The notes under the pieces are model-generated. The model made no database searches, was not told the DNA's origin, and saw only the letters and a program-made list of their open reading frames with translations. From Rhizophagus clarus (Eukaryota; Glomeromycota; Glomeromycetes; Glomerales; Glomeraceae): a stretch of 64,000 nt of DNA. The stretch's first letter is position 1. Each line of letters opens with the position of its first letter. The position numbers were made by a program, and so were the translations under genes. The stretch lies in the NCBI GenBank assembly GCA_015698045.1, contig BLAL01000034.1:620001-684000 (forward strand), given 5' to 3'. Below, in pieces: positions 35,701 through 47,200 of the stretch.

Positions 35701-35879
35701 ATTGGAAGCTTCCATTGGAAGCTTTTAATGACTATATTCAATGTTTCAAAAAATTTGATTAAAAGTTTCCAATACCCATAGAATATTGGAAGATCAATAT
35801 CTTCCAATACTTCCAATTCTTTTCAATGGAACTTCCAATTCCAATAAATTTTATTGGAAGCTTCTAATGTCCAACACTG
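32736..35879 (-). mobile_element. hAT transposon inside the LINE, 3.14 kb, 8-bp TSD
   Basis: The 8-bp TSD CTAAATGG is perfect on both sides (32,728-32,735 and 35,880-35,887). Terminal repeats CAGTGATGGGCATTGGAA (left) and CAGTGTTGGACATTAGAA (right, reversed) begin with the hAT YARNG pattern. About 100-180 bp inside each end carries many TTCCAATT/AATTGGAA motifs. It carries one transposase gene on the minus strand. Joining the two flanks restores the reverse transcriptase reading frame of the host LINE. Confidence 0.9.
33160..35648 (-). pseudogene. hAT transposase with BED-like zinc finger, broken
   Basis: Reading along the minus strand: a C2H2/BED-like finger (CVACFENLKGEE…HLKNC, about 35,520-35,410), a region ending ERLLLRMSVANGFSF, then LNPHLILLNRKALSDRI. 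VLAFEGWKN follows, where the usual motif is FDGW, so the first catalytic Asp is Glu. Next are IVSDSTPAYAAA and a middle part with PGKTRWNSHYFCF and LPYCGILNKLQCD. The C-terminal dimerisation region is split by introns: NAASVERM-stop-SFMGFL near 33,570 (Trp to TGA) and KVLAMSQLRAAINF at about 33,350, ending in an acidic tail. Stops and the Asp-to-Glu change indicate it is inactive. It belongs to the hAT superfamily, which moves by cut-and-paste. Confidence 0.8.
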
Positions 35880-35887
35880 CTAAATGG

Positions 35888-38800
35888 TATACTAATTTAA
35901 TGCAAGAGATCACTATTGAAAAATGGCGTAAAATTATTATAAATCTTTCTAAAGAAAAAGCGTCAGGACCTTTTAAAATCTCTAACGAATTATTGTAACA
36001 TATGGAACTAAACATATTTAAGTTCACATTACAACTAGCCAATTTATGCCTAACAACAGATAATATTCCTGCTGAATGGCGAGATGCATTACTCTATCCC
36101 ATTCCCAAGACTATGAAGTGGAAATATCAACTTACCAAAACTAGGCCCATCATACTTTTAGAAATCATGAGAAAGGCAGTAGTTAAAATTATTACTCAAA
36201 AATTCTCTCAAATTATTGCTAATAACAATATCTTGAAAGAAGGAAATCATGCAGCACTATCTGGTGGTTCTACTGAAGTTCCTATTAGAATCATGAATTT
36301 GATTATGGAAGACGCTAAAGTTAAGAGAAAACTTTTATGGATATTATTTCAAAACCTTTTAAAGGCATATAATAAAATTGATATCAAGATGCTGAAATTA
36401 GCTCAGGATTCCAAAAAAAATCGTCCAACTACTTGTTAATTTATTTTCTAAGAGTAGGAAGGCAGTTATCACAACAATAGGAATAACTCAATTTTATAAA
36501 GCACTTATAGGAATAGATCAGGGTAAAGTGATTTCACCTCTCCTTTAGACTATATATTACGATCCACTTCTGTATGAAATAAATAAATTGCAATTGGGCT
36601 ATACTGTAATGCAAGCAATTGTTAAAAACGTTCAATTAAGAGAACTGGATAAAGAAAATGTTATGATTTCTTCTCAAGCTTATATGGATGATGTATCTTG
36701 GATTACAGATATATCATATAAATTAGAAAGTATATTATAAATAGCAGATGAGTTCAATAGGTTGAATAATATTCAGATTAATCTAGATAAATTCACGTTA
36801 ATGACTAATGATACAAATACTCTTAAAGATAAGACTATTAACTTGAATTTTGGATCTCATGTTCAAAAAATTCAATTGATATATCTAACTGAGTCAGTCA
36901 GGATCTTAGGTGCTTGGATGAATCTTAATTTATCCAAAGTATATGTATTTAATCAATGTAAAAATATTATTACAGGATATAATAAGATCATTAGAAATAA
37001 GCAGCTTATAGATAAGATGATGAGATATATTTATAACGCAATCATTATTCCAAGCATCGAATATAAATCACAACACACCATTTTGAATGACAAACAAGTA
37101 GCAGCTCTAAATATTCTTACATGTACACTATTCAAAAAAAGACTAACTTAGTAATGACAATACCAAACTGTATGATTCACTCAAGTTTAGGGTATGCAAT
37201 CAAGGATATATCAACTATACAACTTCAGCGTCAAGTTACTAGATTATATAATCAACTTCAGAATAAAGGGTGACTTAGTACGCTCTCCAAATTAAGTATC
37301 ATATATTTACAACAAGAAACATTATCTGTTAATAACGTTCTGACATGGTGGTCTATTTATTTAAAAGATTTAAAGATTAAGTTTAATTTGATTGCCAATA
37401 CCTTAGCTATTATATATGATAATAATTTCATATGCCAATCTAATATTGAGCGTAAAATAATGGGAGGACAGTTACCCATTACACAAGTATTGAATTCAGA
37501 TTTGTTATTTAAAAACAGATTAAATTATCATTTACAACGTCACAATATTTATTTTTTAAGTCAAATAATGGCTGCTGATAGAATACGTCTTCTTATATAT
37601 TCAGATTTGTGAATTTGTTTAGGCATTAGTACTAAGAATCATAAACCAAATTGGTACAAAAGGATAGAATAACATTGTATAATAAATATTGCAATATCAA
37701 GAAAAGTTAAATCTAAATTCATTATTAACAGACAATATCATATACAAGGTAGTAAGGTTCAAAGAAAATATTAAGGAAAAAGCAATGGGTAGCTTTTTAC
37801 AGTGACAAATTGGACTCTTCTTATTTTGGTCATATCTTATCTAATGATCAAACCCCTATGGTAAAACATTGGATACATAACATCAATGATGATTCTATTT
37901 CTCCATCAATACAAGTACCAGTGTTAATTAAGTGTACTGGTTGTGAACTAAAGGATATCCAATCAAGAAGTAAAAGGAAAACAGCTAATAATAGATGACT
38001 TTTATTCATCGATAAGGATAAGACTATTAATGTAAAAGCGCAGTCCATTCAAGATGCGTATATATTGGATTCTTCAGTATTTGAATATATAGCTATGATA
38101 GAAAATAGAGTTAAATATAATACAACTAATTCTCAAGAAGCATCGATTAGAAGTATACTAGATTTTTTTCACCCTATACTCTTGCGTAAATAACTCATAA
38201 ACATACAAGATACTGTTAAAGGCCAATCATCTTTAACGATATATACAGATAGAACTTTCAAAAGACACTCAAATACTAGTGTTATAATGGGTAATATATT
38301 CAAAATAATAGAAACTAATTTTATATTTCAATATCAGATACAGGAGAATCCCTTAGTGATTAAGACTGAATTAATAATTATTATAATGGCGCTATTATGT
38401 TTAGATAGAAATACAAGGATTACTATTTGTACCGATTCTCAAATAATCATTAATCAATTTTCTAAGATTAATATATTATTCATCTTTGCAGTTTAAAGAT
38501 TAAAATTACAATATAGTATTTTGTAGATACTTTTTATTAAGCTGATCAGATTTAAAGATTTAATTGTTACATTACAAAAAGTGAAAGCTTATGACTCTGA
38601 TGATCATAGTAATGTTGTAGACAAATTAGCTAAAGAAGCATGTGGTAAAGAATGTTTGGTAATTGATCCTAAATTACTTGTCCATAACGGTATAATATGT
38701 TAGAATCATAAGCTTATAAAAAGAAATATCACACTTATGATAAAGACATTAAAGAGATTCAATACATTGAACAATTTTTAATGTTAAATAGAAACAGATA

Positions 38801-39535
38801 TTTCACTTCACCATCTGATTTAGAATCATTTGATTGGTCACTTACTTTTAGATACATCAAAGACAAATTTGATGAGATATCTGCATTTGATTTCAGATTC
38901 AACTCTTTTAAAATAAAACTACATATTGAAGAATTATTTACTCAAGATAATTTATGCAAATGATTACCATCAGTTTACATTAGCAATTGGAAATATGTGC
39001 TGTGTAATACTGAATTAGAAACTTACTAATATTTATGATCATGTTCTGCTACGCAAAATATGAGAGCAGAGATAGTTCATAATTCTAAAGACCAATTATT
39101 TAACTTGATCATCCCATATATACAGGATAAGGTTAATATTGATCACAATGATATTCTTACCAACATAGATAATCTTGATTGTTGGAATTTCTTTAATATT
39201 GGAATATTATGTTTAGTCAAAGGAATCATACCTAAAAGTTTCAGTGAATTTTTAAAAGAGTTAAAAATTCCTAAATAAAGTATATATAAAATCATGAGAG
39301 AAGTTATCGATATATTAGTCCTTCAGTTTAAACATTTGATTTGGGAACATCGTAATGTCTATCAAGTTAAATTAGAACAATCATGTGGTATAGATTCTTG
39401 AAAAAAAAAATTAAAGTTTAAGGGAATTAAAGATAATAATAGAATTAAAAGTTTGAATAATATATTTAGTAAGTATAAGGTATGGATAGATGAGTACTTC
39501 AATATGGATGGTCATTGGTCAAATTTTTAAGTTTT
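35888..39535 (+). pseudogene. LINE ORF2, reverse transcriptase and RNase H part, broken
   Basis: Continues ORF2 after the hAT insertion. RT blocks: WRKIIINLSKEKASGP (fingers), WRDALLYPIPK, TRPIILLEIMRKAVVKI, GNHAALSGGST, then GIDQGKVISPLL, the catalytic AYMDDVSWITD (36,675-36,710) and RILGAWMN. RNase H: TIYTDRTF (about 38,240), KTELIIIIMALL, ICTDSQIIINQF and HSNVVDKLAKEA (38,600-38,635), so the D-E-D-D set is visible. About a dozen stops interrupt, largely in Gln or Trp positions. The 3' part (38,700-39,535) has no named domain, though it reads as coding (SFDWSLTFRYIKDKFDEIS). Confidence 0.8.
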
Positions 39536-40413
39536 TCGTGACTTACGTCACCATTGACTCATGGTGACTAGTCAGCTGTATTCCTTTAGGAGCAGTAACA
39601 TAGATAATATAGTTAATAGAGAAATATTTTATTAATAATCTATATTTATGTAGATTTTATTGTATTTCTTAACATTTGTATTATCAAGCATGACCATCAT
39701 GTTGATAATAATAATAAAAAAAAAAAAAATATATATATAAAGTTTTTTCTAAATAATACTAGGTTAAAGATTTTTATAGTAAAATGATGTCAAAATTTAA
39801 ATTCTTTTAGTTAAGAGAAAACATGCAAAAAAAAATTTCAACTACAATGGACTTTTAGTTACTTGAAAATTACTAGTTAAAAATTGGAAAGGATTTTCAT
39901 TTTACATATAGAAATGATTTACATTATATATAAAATGAAAATTATTGTTAAATAACTAAAAATCTGTTGTAGCTGAAATTTTTTTTTACATGTTTTTCTT
40001 AACTAAAAGAATCTAAATTTTGATATCATTTTATTATAAAAATCTTTAACCTAATATTATTTAGAAAAAACTTTATACTAAAAAATTATGAAATTTATAT
40101 GTTTTATAGTAATTTTTAATTATATTTACTAAATAAATAAATTAATTTATTATTAAAAAATATTGATCTTTTTTAATTTTAATAAATAACTTAAGCTATT
40201 TAATATTAAATTTTACATTTTTTTATTATAAAAGCATAATATAATTTTATAAAAAGTTTTTTTTTTAAAAATTTCAAAAAGTGACAAAAAGAAAGTACCA
40301 AGCTTTTATGATTTAATATTATAAAATTAAAAAATTAATTAGTAAATTTATATTAAACTTTATGATTTTTAGTAGATCATATTATATATTATTTAAGTTT
40401 TAAATTTTATTTT

Positions 40414-40843
40414 TTATTTTTTATTTTTATTATGACAAAAGAAACTATAATTAAAAGTAATAAAAAAAAAATAATTAAGATAGATTCAATACATATGCAA
40501 ATATATGAGCATCAAAGCTTGATCAAATTAATGCTAATTCAAAAGAACTAAACTAAAGAGTTATCATGAACTTCTCAGTCAAAATCATAAGAAAGCAACT
40601 TAACCCTACAAGATATGAATATCATCTCCCTCCAAAGCATCATCACCTTATCCGCATTTACTACCATCATAATATGAAGCGAAATAAGTAAGTTGTGCAG
40701 TTAACTCACACAATCTATATAGTAATCAAGACTATTTATGAAAAAATGAATAAATTGAAGTAAACCCTCACTGGTTATTTCTCTATTATTTAAGTTAATC
40801 CTATAACGATGAGGATATGGATCAAGTCCATAGGAATAACATT
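40414..40843 (-). mobile_element. Retroposon fragment of about 430 bp in the right arm
   Basis: Flanked by the perfect 18-bp duplication AGTTTTAAATTTTATTTT (40,396-40,413 and 40,844-40,861). It starts with a T-rich tail on the plus strand, so the poly-A end faces left. The sequence is less AT-rich than its host arm (…CATCATCACCTTATCCGCAT…). No coding frame. It is a SINE or the 3' end of another LINE family, as its tail differs from the large LINE. Confidence 0.7.
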
Positions 40844-40938
40844 AGTTTTAAATTTTATTTTAATTGGATTTAAATTAATTTAATAAGAGCAATTAATAAT
40901 TTTAAAAAAGTTTGATGCATTCTTTTTGGAAGCCACTA

Positions 40939-42247
40939 TATAGTTTTTAATTAAATTAATGTAATTTCTCAAAGTTGATTTTGATATATTTTTTTTATAA
41001 CTTTCAAACTGGTCTTTAAGCATTTACATATAATTAGTTAATAAAATGTAAATTGTAAAATGTATATTACTATATATTTTTTTATTTTTTTTAAAAAGTA
41101 TTAAATTTGCCTAAAATATATATATAACATTATAAAAATCAATATAATTTATAAAAACTCAATATATGATATATTGCTAAATTTGATTAATTTGCTAAAA
41201 TTTAAATTATGATCTTAAGCTAAATTTAATTTAATTTACTAAAATCCAAATATAACATATATTAGAAATATTTAAGATCCTATAAATAGTATTAAATTCT
41301 TTTATTATTAAATTAAAAAAAGACTGTTAATCAGGTTTTTATAATTAATATAATTAAATTGATCTTGTAAATTATATAAAAAAGAGTTGGTAATTTTTAT
41401 TCTTTTTATCCAAATAAAATAAAAATCAAACAAAACTAATCAATAAATTTAATTTACTTTTACATCATATTATCAATTAAATAAATAAATATATTTTGTA
41501 AAGTAATAATAAGACTAGATTTTAGAAAAACATCATTATAATGATAATTAATTTTTTTCTGGCTTTATAAATATACAATATTAAATTATAACTACCAAAA
41601 ATTGTTTAATTAATGCAATTATATATAGAAAATAATTAATTTATTTTAAAAATTAGCATTAAATAACTTTTATTTATAAGTTAGAATTTGAGATTACTAC
41701 TTCAATCATAATATTGATAATTAATTTTTTAAATTTATTAACTATAAAATTTTACTATAAAGTCCTATAACTAAGTATCTTCTAAATATAAATACCCAAA
41801 TTTTATCTTACCTAAAAGTATTAGTACCTTTAACCAATATTATTATAATTTTAATCTAATATTACAATATACCAAATTTATAAAATTTACCTTAAACTTT
41901 TTCTTATATTCAATAAAAAAACTAAATCAAATCTCTTCTATTCTTTAAATTTTTAAGTAAATTAAAAAAAAAAAAACAGAAAATAAAAGGAAAAAAAATT
42001 ATTCCAAAAGGATTATAATTAGTATAAAGATTTAGAATTACAGTATAATAAATTAAGAAAAGATAATGAAAGATTTAGGATAATAAAAAAAGGATGGTAT
42101 TATAATAAAAATTGTTAATTAAATATTTTTATTAATAAAAAATATATATAAATTATAAAGATCTAGTTAATTTTTTTTTTGCTTAATTTTAATCAAATTA
42201 TCAAATTTTATATAATCAATATTTTTAGCATTATTAAAATTTTTATA
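40939..42247. other. Extremely AT-rich non-coding sequence
   Basis: No gene or clear element ends seen. Runs of A and T with few G or C bases; probably old, eroded transposon sequence. Confidence 0.4.
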
Positions 42248-42719
42248 CAGTTATACCTCCATAAGTGCATCCTCCTTGGGACCATAGTAAAAAAATAGTA
42301 GAATGTGCACTTAGAGAAGGAATGCATTTATAGAGGGTAAAATATTAAGAACTCTTATAAGTTGGGACTAAAACTTACAGGACCCTGAACAATATATATA
42401 TAGATCAGATGAAAATTTCAAAATTTACTATGATCAATAAGCAAATTATTTTAAATTCTGCTAAGCAAACTCTTATTATAACCTTTGAATTTTTTATTCT
42501 GCTAAGCAATTTTTTTTCTGACATATATAACTTTATTTAAGTATAAAAAAATAATTTAATTATAATAAATGTATATATAGTAATAGTAAATTAATTTTTT
42601 ATATCATTGCAAAAAAAATTGTGAAATTAATTCACTAAATATTAATAAATTAATAATATAAAATGATATATCAACTTCAGAATTTTAATTTTAATTAATA
42701 TTAATATAATATTAATATA

Positions 42720-43160
42720 GGACCAGGAAATCTTATAATAGAGGTCACTGTAGCACCCGGCACACTAATAAAGTTGATTAAATTTTTGATATATTCAATT
42801 TTTAATGAAGCCAAAATGTGTGGACTAATAATATTTGCTTAAGGTTAGAGTTAAATTTGCCATTTATACACTCAATTTAAATTTTTATATATTCTGTATA
42901 ATACAAAAGGATGGTTCGCATAATTAATAAATTTTTTTAAAAGTGGTTCGCATTATTATAAAAATTTTTTTGGAAAATTTAATGATCTCAGTTAATATTA
43001 ATTTTACAAGAATAATTTATGGTTCATTATATTCTTCAGACATTCCTGTGTAGGATTGTTAGATTTTTAAGTCAATTACTTATGCAAAATATTTTTAATT
43101 TGGGTAAACTCACCAATTTACTATTGTCCGGTGACCTCTATTATTAGTTTTCCCGGTCTT
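42720..43160. mobile_element. Nested MITE with 9-bp flanking repeat, 441 bp
   Basis: Flanked by ATTAATATA on both sides (42,711-42,719 and 43,161-43,169). Inverted ends: GGACCAGGAAATCTTATAAT (left) and AAGACCGGGAAAACTAATAA (right, reversed), then AGAGGTCAC in both. A 9-bp duplication would fit Mutator-like elements, but the site is AT-rich, so the exact boundary and length of the duplication are uncertain. Confidence 0.55.
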
Positions 43161-43184
43161 ATTAATATACTATTGCTATTTTAA

Positions 43185-43850
43185 AAATAGTTTTAAAATT
43201 TGGAATTTTTTATAAATATTATTATATTTAGATTTATAAAAATTAAAATATAAATTATTGCCAACCCTTATGAACAACTTCTTAAAGTTAACAAGTTGAT
43301 TTAAAATAAAAAAAATTATACTTTAAAATTAAAATCACTTAAACAATAAATAATTGAAAGTACAAAAGTTAGTTGCATTCCACGAATATTAATCCAATCA
43401 TTCTAAAATTTTTACTGTAGGTAGATTCGACCTCGCTGAACAACTTTACTTAAGCAGAAAAAGGCAATTTCATTTGACCAAAGTGGTGAAGCTCTGAAGT
43501 TGCAAAATGGGTTTTCACAAAAAAATTAATAATACAAAAATAGCCAATACTTCACAAATATTAGTCCAATCATTATAAAAATTTATACACAGGTAGATTT
43601 GACATCACTGAACAACTTTTTAAATATAAAAAGTAATTTTGTTTGACCAAAGTGATGGATGTTATTACATCCTGAAGTTAAAAGAGAAAAAAAAAATTTT
43701 TGGAGTTAGTACTGTTTAAAAAATATAATTATCTTTACAAATATTATACTTAGAATCATAAAAATTGAAATACAAATACTTTTTACAACTGCTGAACAAT
43801 TTACTTAAACATAAAAGATAATTTTATTTGTCCAAAATTCATTTTATATA
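43185..43850. repeat. Tandem repeat, about 180-bp unit, 3-4 copies
   Basis: Blocks such as TTAGTCCAATCATTATAAAA, GTAGATTYGACMTCRCTGAA-CAACTT and TTTGACCAAAGTG recur at about 180-bp spacing, with older copies at each end. Non-coding. Confidence 0.65.
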
Positions 43851-44708
43851 TGAGTAAATTAGCAAACAAAAAATAAGAATATGAGAATATTATTATAAAA
43901 ACATGATTTTTTTTATAAATATTAAATACAATATAATTGTATTTATAAAATTAAAATGTGTAAAATAATAGAAAAGAGGTATCAGTTTAAAAAAATTTTT
44001 TGTAAAAAAATTTTTTTGATATACGTGTGAAATTAAAATTTTCTCTCTATATATATATATGAAAATCTTTGTTATATGAATAAGGGGTTCTGCTACGCAA
44101 ATATAATTACTGAACTAAAATAAAAATAAGTTCAACTACGTATTTAAATATCTAACCAACTAAAAATTTTATATTAAAATAAGCAAATAAAAGTCTTACA
44201 TAGGGGGTTTTTTTTATATGATCATTAAGCAAACTCAAATCTAACATATTTATATATTATTCGGGATCCTAAGCTTACCATGTACTTAGAGAAAATTTAT
44301 ATTTTGCGTGCATTTATAAAGGGTGTACTTATAAAGGTGTGCCTGTATTCTCTTTTACTATTACATCTTACTTTAATATTAATATAATATTCTAATTCTT
44401 TTTTTATAATCTAATCAAAATTTGCTATTATATATTTTAGGATATCATTTTTAAAGTTTGTATCTGAAAACTCTTATCTAGAATACAACTTATTATATAT
44501 TCCAGAAGTGAAAATTTAATATTCTTTACTTGATACAAATTTGATATATAATTTATATATATAATAACAATATTTAGTTTCTAAAACACTGGAGTTTTTT
44601 TTTAATCTATAATATTAGTTAATATGTTTATTTCTGCATATAAATAAATATAAGCATTATTTAATTTACTTATTATCTAATTGTAAATTTCTATCCTATA
44701 TATCTTAT

Positions 44709-45345
44709 TTAATTCGTGATCTGTATAACAATTAGAGAAAATTACAGGAAAAAATAAAAATGTTTTTTATGATTACGTCATAATCCAGTAATCCAATATC
44801 AATAAACTTTTTTTTTATTGTGTAATTTCATGCCTATAGATGCCACTCAAATCCAAAATAATTTGAGATTATGGCAGCCCAAATGTACAAATTCAAATTA
44901 ATTTACAAATTACATATATAAATTTTGCAATTTGTACATTTGGGATTTAGAAATTATGACTATCAAAATGTATAAATTAATTTGGGATTTACTTAAAATA
45001 AATTGGGTAGCATTGATACTTATGCTTTCTACAAAACAAAATAAAGATCATCAAAATTGAACTAATAGAATGTAAGATAATCATAAAACTAATTTTTTTC
45101 AGGGCATATCAGATTCTAATATTAAAATCTGATATATTCTGAAAAAAATTAGTCTTATGATTATTTCACATTCTATTGGTTTAATTTTAGTAATCTTGCT
45201 TTTTTTAATTTGTAGAGGACGTGAAGAGCTATATAACATAAAGCTTTTATCAAAATTCAATCACTAGATTACAATGTAATTGTAAAAAATATTTTTATTT
45301 TTTTTTCTATAATTTTCTCTGATTGTTATTCAAATCACAAATTAA
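44709..45345. mobile_element. Second fold-back element, split by a MITE
   Basis: Ends TTAATTCGTGATCTG (left) and TTAATTTGTGATTTG (right, reversed), followed by AACAATYAGAGAAAATTAYA in both. The centre is a strong palindrome at 45,059-45,182 (ACTAATTTTTTTCAGGGCAT… against its inverse). Removing the 180-bp MITE at 44,837-45,016 leaves about 455 bp with arms of about 225 bp. Non-coding. Confidence 0.65.
44837..45016. mobile_element. 180-bp MITE, copy 1 (TAGATGCC family)
   Basis: Starts TAGATGCCACTCAAATCC, ends GCATTGA, and is flanked by TA on both sides. Exactly the same length as, and about 90% identical to, the copy at 52,191-52,370. Inside, GCCCAAATGTAYAAATYCAA and its near-inverse form a hairpin. 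Inserted in the left arm of the fold-back element. Confidence 0.8.
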
Positions 45346-45829
45346 TTTTTTTAATATAAAACTATTATCTAAATATCTTTTTTTAAATTTTTCATATTTT
45401 TTGGTAGCATTAATAAACTTTTAAATAACATTCATTTATAAAAAAATAAGTTAATAAAAAACTATAACAGATTTTAATATAATCATTATATTCATATTAA
45501 AAAATTAATTTTTATACTTTTTATTACAATATATACTATAATATTAATTAAAGTTAAATAGTAAAATCCTATTTTTCTAAGATGTCTTAAAAATTTTTCA
45601 GATTTTAAGATTATTTTTGACAGAATCCCAAAAAATACATATAAAGGTCAGAGATGATTGGTAAAATTTTGCCTTAAAATAAGCAAAGATTTTTACTAAG
45701 ATCAATGCACAAAGTTGACTTATTACCTTATAATTTATATTAAAATAAGTAAATTTTTTTATGATATTTATATTTTTTTTATTTAAAATAACAGTTTTTA
45801 TAAACCATTTCAAAACTCTTTAAATTCAA

Positions 45830-47045
45830 AAATTTTTTTTTCAGAAATTTCCTAAGATTCGTATGGGATATTTTTAATAAATAAAGAATTTTTTTTTTAA
45901 GATTTTCAAGAGTTTGTATAAGAAGAGTTCATATAGGATATCTGATAGAAAATTTTTTTAAGAGATTTTCTAAGAGTTTATATAAGAAGAGTTTATATGA
46001 AATATCTGATAGAAAATTTTTTTTTGAAAGATTTTCTAAGAGTTTATATAGGAAGGATTCGTATAGAATATCTGATAGAAAATTTTTTTTAAAGAATTTT
46101 CTAAGACTTATATAGGATATTTTTGATAAATAGAGATTTTTTTTTGAGATTTCTAAAAATTTGTATGGGAAGAATTGGAAGAATTCATGTGGGATATTTT
46201 GATAGAGATTTTTTGAGTTCATATATGTTTATAGAAAAAGTTTGTATGGGATATTTAATAAAAATTTTTTTTTGAGAGAGATTTTCTAAAAATTTATATG
46301 GAAAGAGTTCAGATATCTAATAGAAAATTTTTTTTTTGTAAGATTTTCTAAGATTTATATAAGATATTTTTGATAAAGAAATTTTTTTTTTTGAGATTTC
46401 TAAGAGTTTGTATAAGAAGAGTTTATATGGGATATCTAATAGAAATTTTTTTTTGAGAGATTTTCTGAATTCATATGAAAAGAATTTGTATGGAATGTCT
46501 ATAGAAAATTTTTTTTTAAAGGATTTTTTAAGAGTTCATATGAGAAGGGTTTGTATGGAATATCAATTTTTTTTGAAGAATTTCTTAAGATTCATATAGG
46601 ATATTTTTGATAAATAGAGATTTTTTTTTAAGATTTTTAAGAGTTCATATGAGAAAAGTTCATATGAAATATTTTGATGAAGATTTTTTAAGAGTTCATA
46701 TAAGAAAAGTTTGTATAGAATATCTATAGAAAATTTTTTTTTTAAGAGATTTTCTAAGAGTTTGTATAGGAAGGATTCATAGTATAAGATATTTGATAGA
46801 AAATTTTTTTTTGAGAGATTTCTTAAGACTCATATAGAATATTTTTCATGAAAAGATTTTTTTTTTAAAAAATTTTTAAGAGTTTGTATGGAAAGATTTG
46901 TATGAAATATCTGATAGAAATTTTTTTTGAGAGATTTTCTGAGTTCATATGAGAAGAGTTCATATAGAACATCTGATAGAAAATTTTTTTAAAAGTTTTT
47001 CTAAGAGTTCATATCAGATATTTTTAATAGAGAATTTTTTTAGAA
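45830..47045 (+). repeat. GTTCATATGGGA-type tandem array, first block
   Basis: About 14 copies of a 70-100 bp unit: TTTTCTAAGAGTTCATATGG-GAAGAGTTCGTATGGGATAT-CTGATAGAAAATTTTTTTT-GAGAGA. A sub-repeat of about 13 bp (GTTCATATGGGAA) occurs once or twice per unit. It is preceded by TTTATAAACCATTTCAAA, a flank it shares with the larger block at 53,105. Open frames across it are repeat-derived. Confidence 0.85.
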
Positions 47046-47200
47046 TTTGTAACACTAAATAAAAAACAATATACTTTTTATACTAATAATTAAATTTATA
47101 TTAAATAAATTAATATTAGATCTCTGAAAGTCTAAAGTAAAAATTTAATAGTAAATTGAAATTTTCTCTAAAGATCTTTATTAACAAATAAGCGAGTCCC

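Larger units (their letters stand above)
29036..39736 (+). mobile_element. Full-length non-LTR retrotransposon (LINE), decayed
   Basis: Flanked by a perfect 15-bp duplication ATAAAGTTTTTTCTA (29,021-29,035 and 39,737-39,751), and ending in (ATA)n-poly-A at about 39,700-39,730. The order is a gag-like ORF1 with a CCHC-type knuckle, then ORF2 with AP-type endonuclease, reverse transcriptase (YMDD at 36,681-36,692) and RNase H. A 3.1-kb hAT element interrupts ORF2. Without it the LINE is about 7.55 kb. Many in-frame stops and at least one frameshift make it inactive. Endonuclease plus RNase H fits the I-like superfamily; a clade call needs a tree. Confidence 0.9.
28256..40938. mobile_element. 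Palindromic fold-back element, TA-flanked, split by later insertions
   Basis: The left end CAGCGGCTTTCAAAAAGAAT and the reversed right end TAGTGGCTTCCAAAAAGAAT match, and TA flanks both. Following the arms inward, sequence 28,256-29,035 continues, after a large insertion, at 39,752. It mirrors 40,938 down to the centre near 39,906. Removing four inserts (28,397-28,486; 28,715-28,955; 29,036-39,736; 40,414-40,843, each with its TSD copy) leaves two arms of about 585 bp that are inverted copies almost to the centre. The element has no coding capacity. The TA target and the CAGYGGCTT-type end fit Tc1/mariner-type mobilisation. Confidence 0.8.
42248..44345. mobile_element. TA-flanked Tc1/mariner-type non-autonomous element, 2.1 kb
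   Basis: Ends CAGTTATACCTCCATAAGTG (left) and CAGGCACACCTTTATAAGTA (right, reversed), both followed by CAYCCT-like sequence and flanked by TA. It shares the CAGTYRTACCTCCATA core with the MITE at 48,217-48,412. The interior holds a nested element (42,720-43,160), a tandem repeat (43,185-43,850) and no coding frame. Confidence 0.65.
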
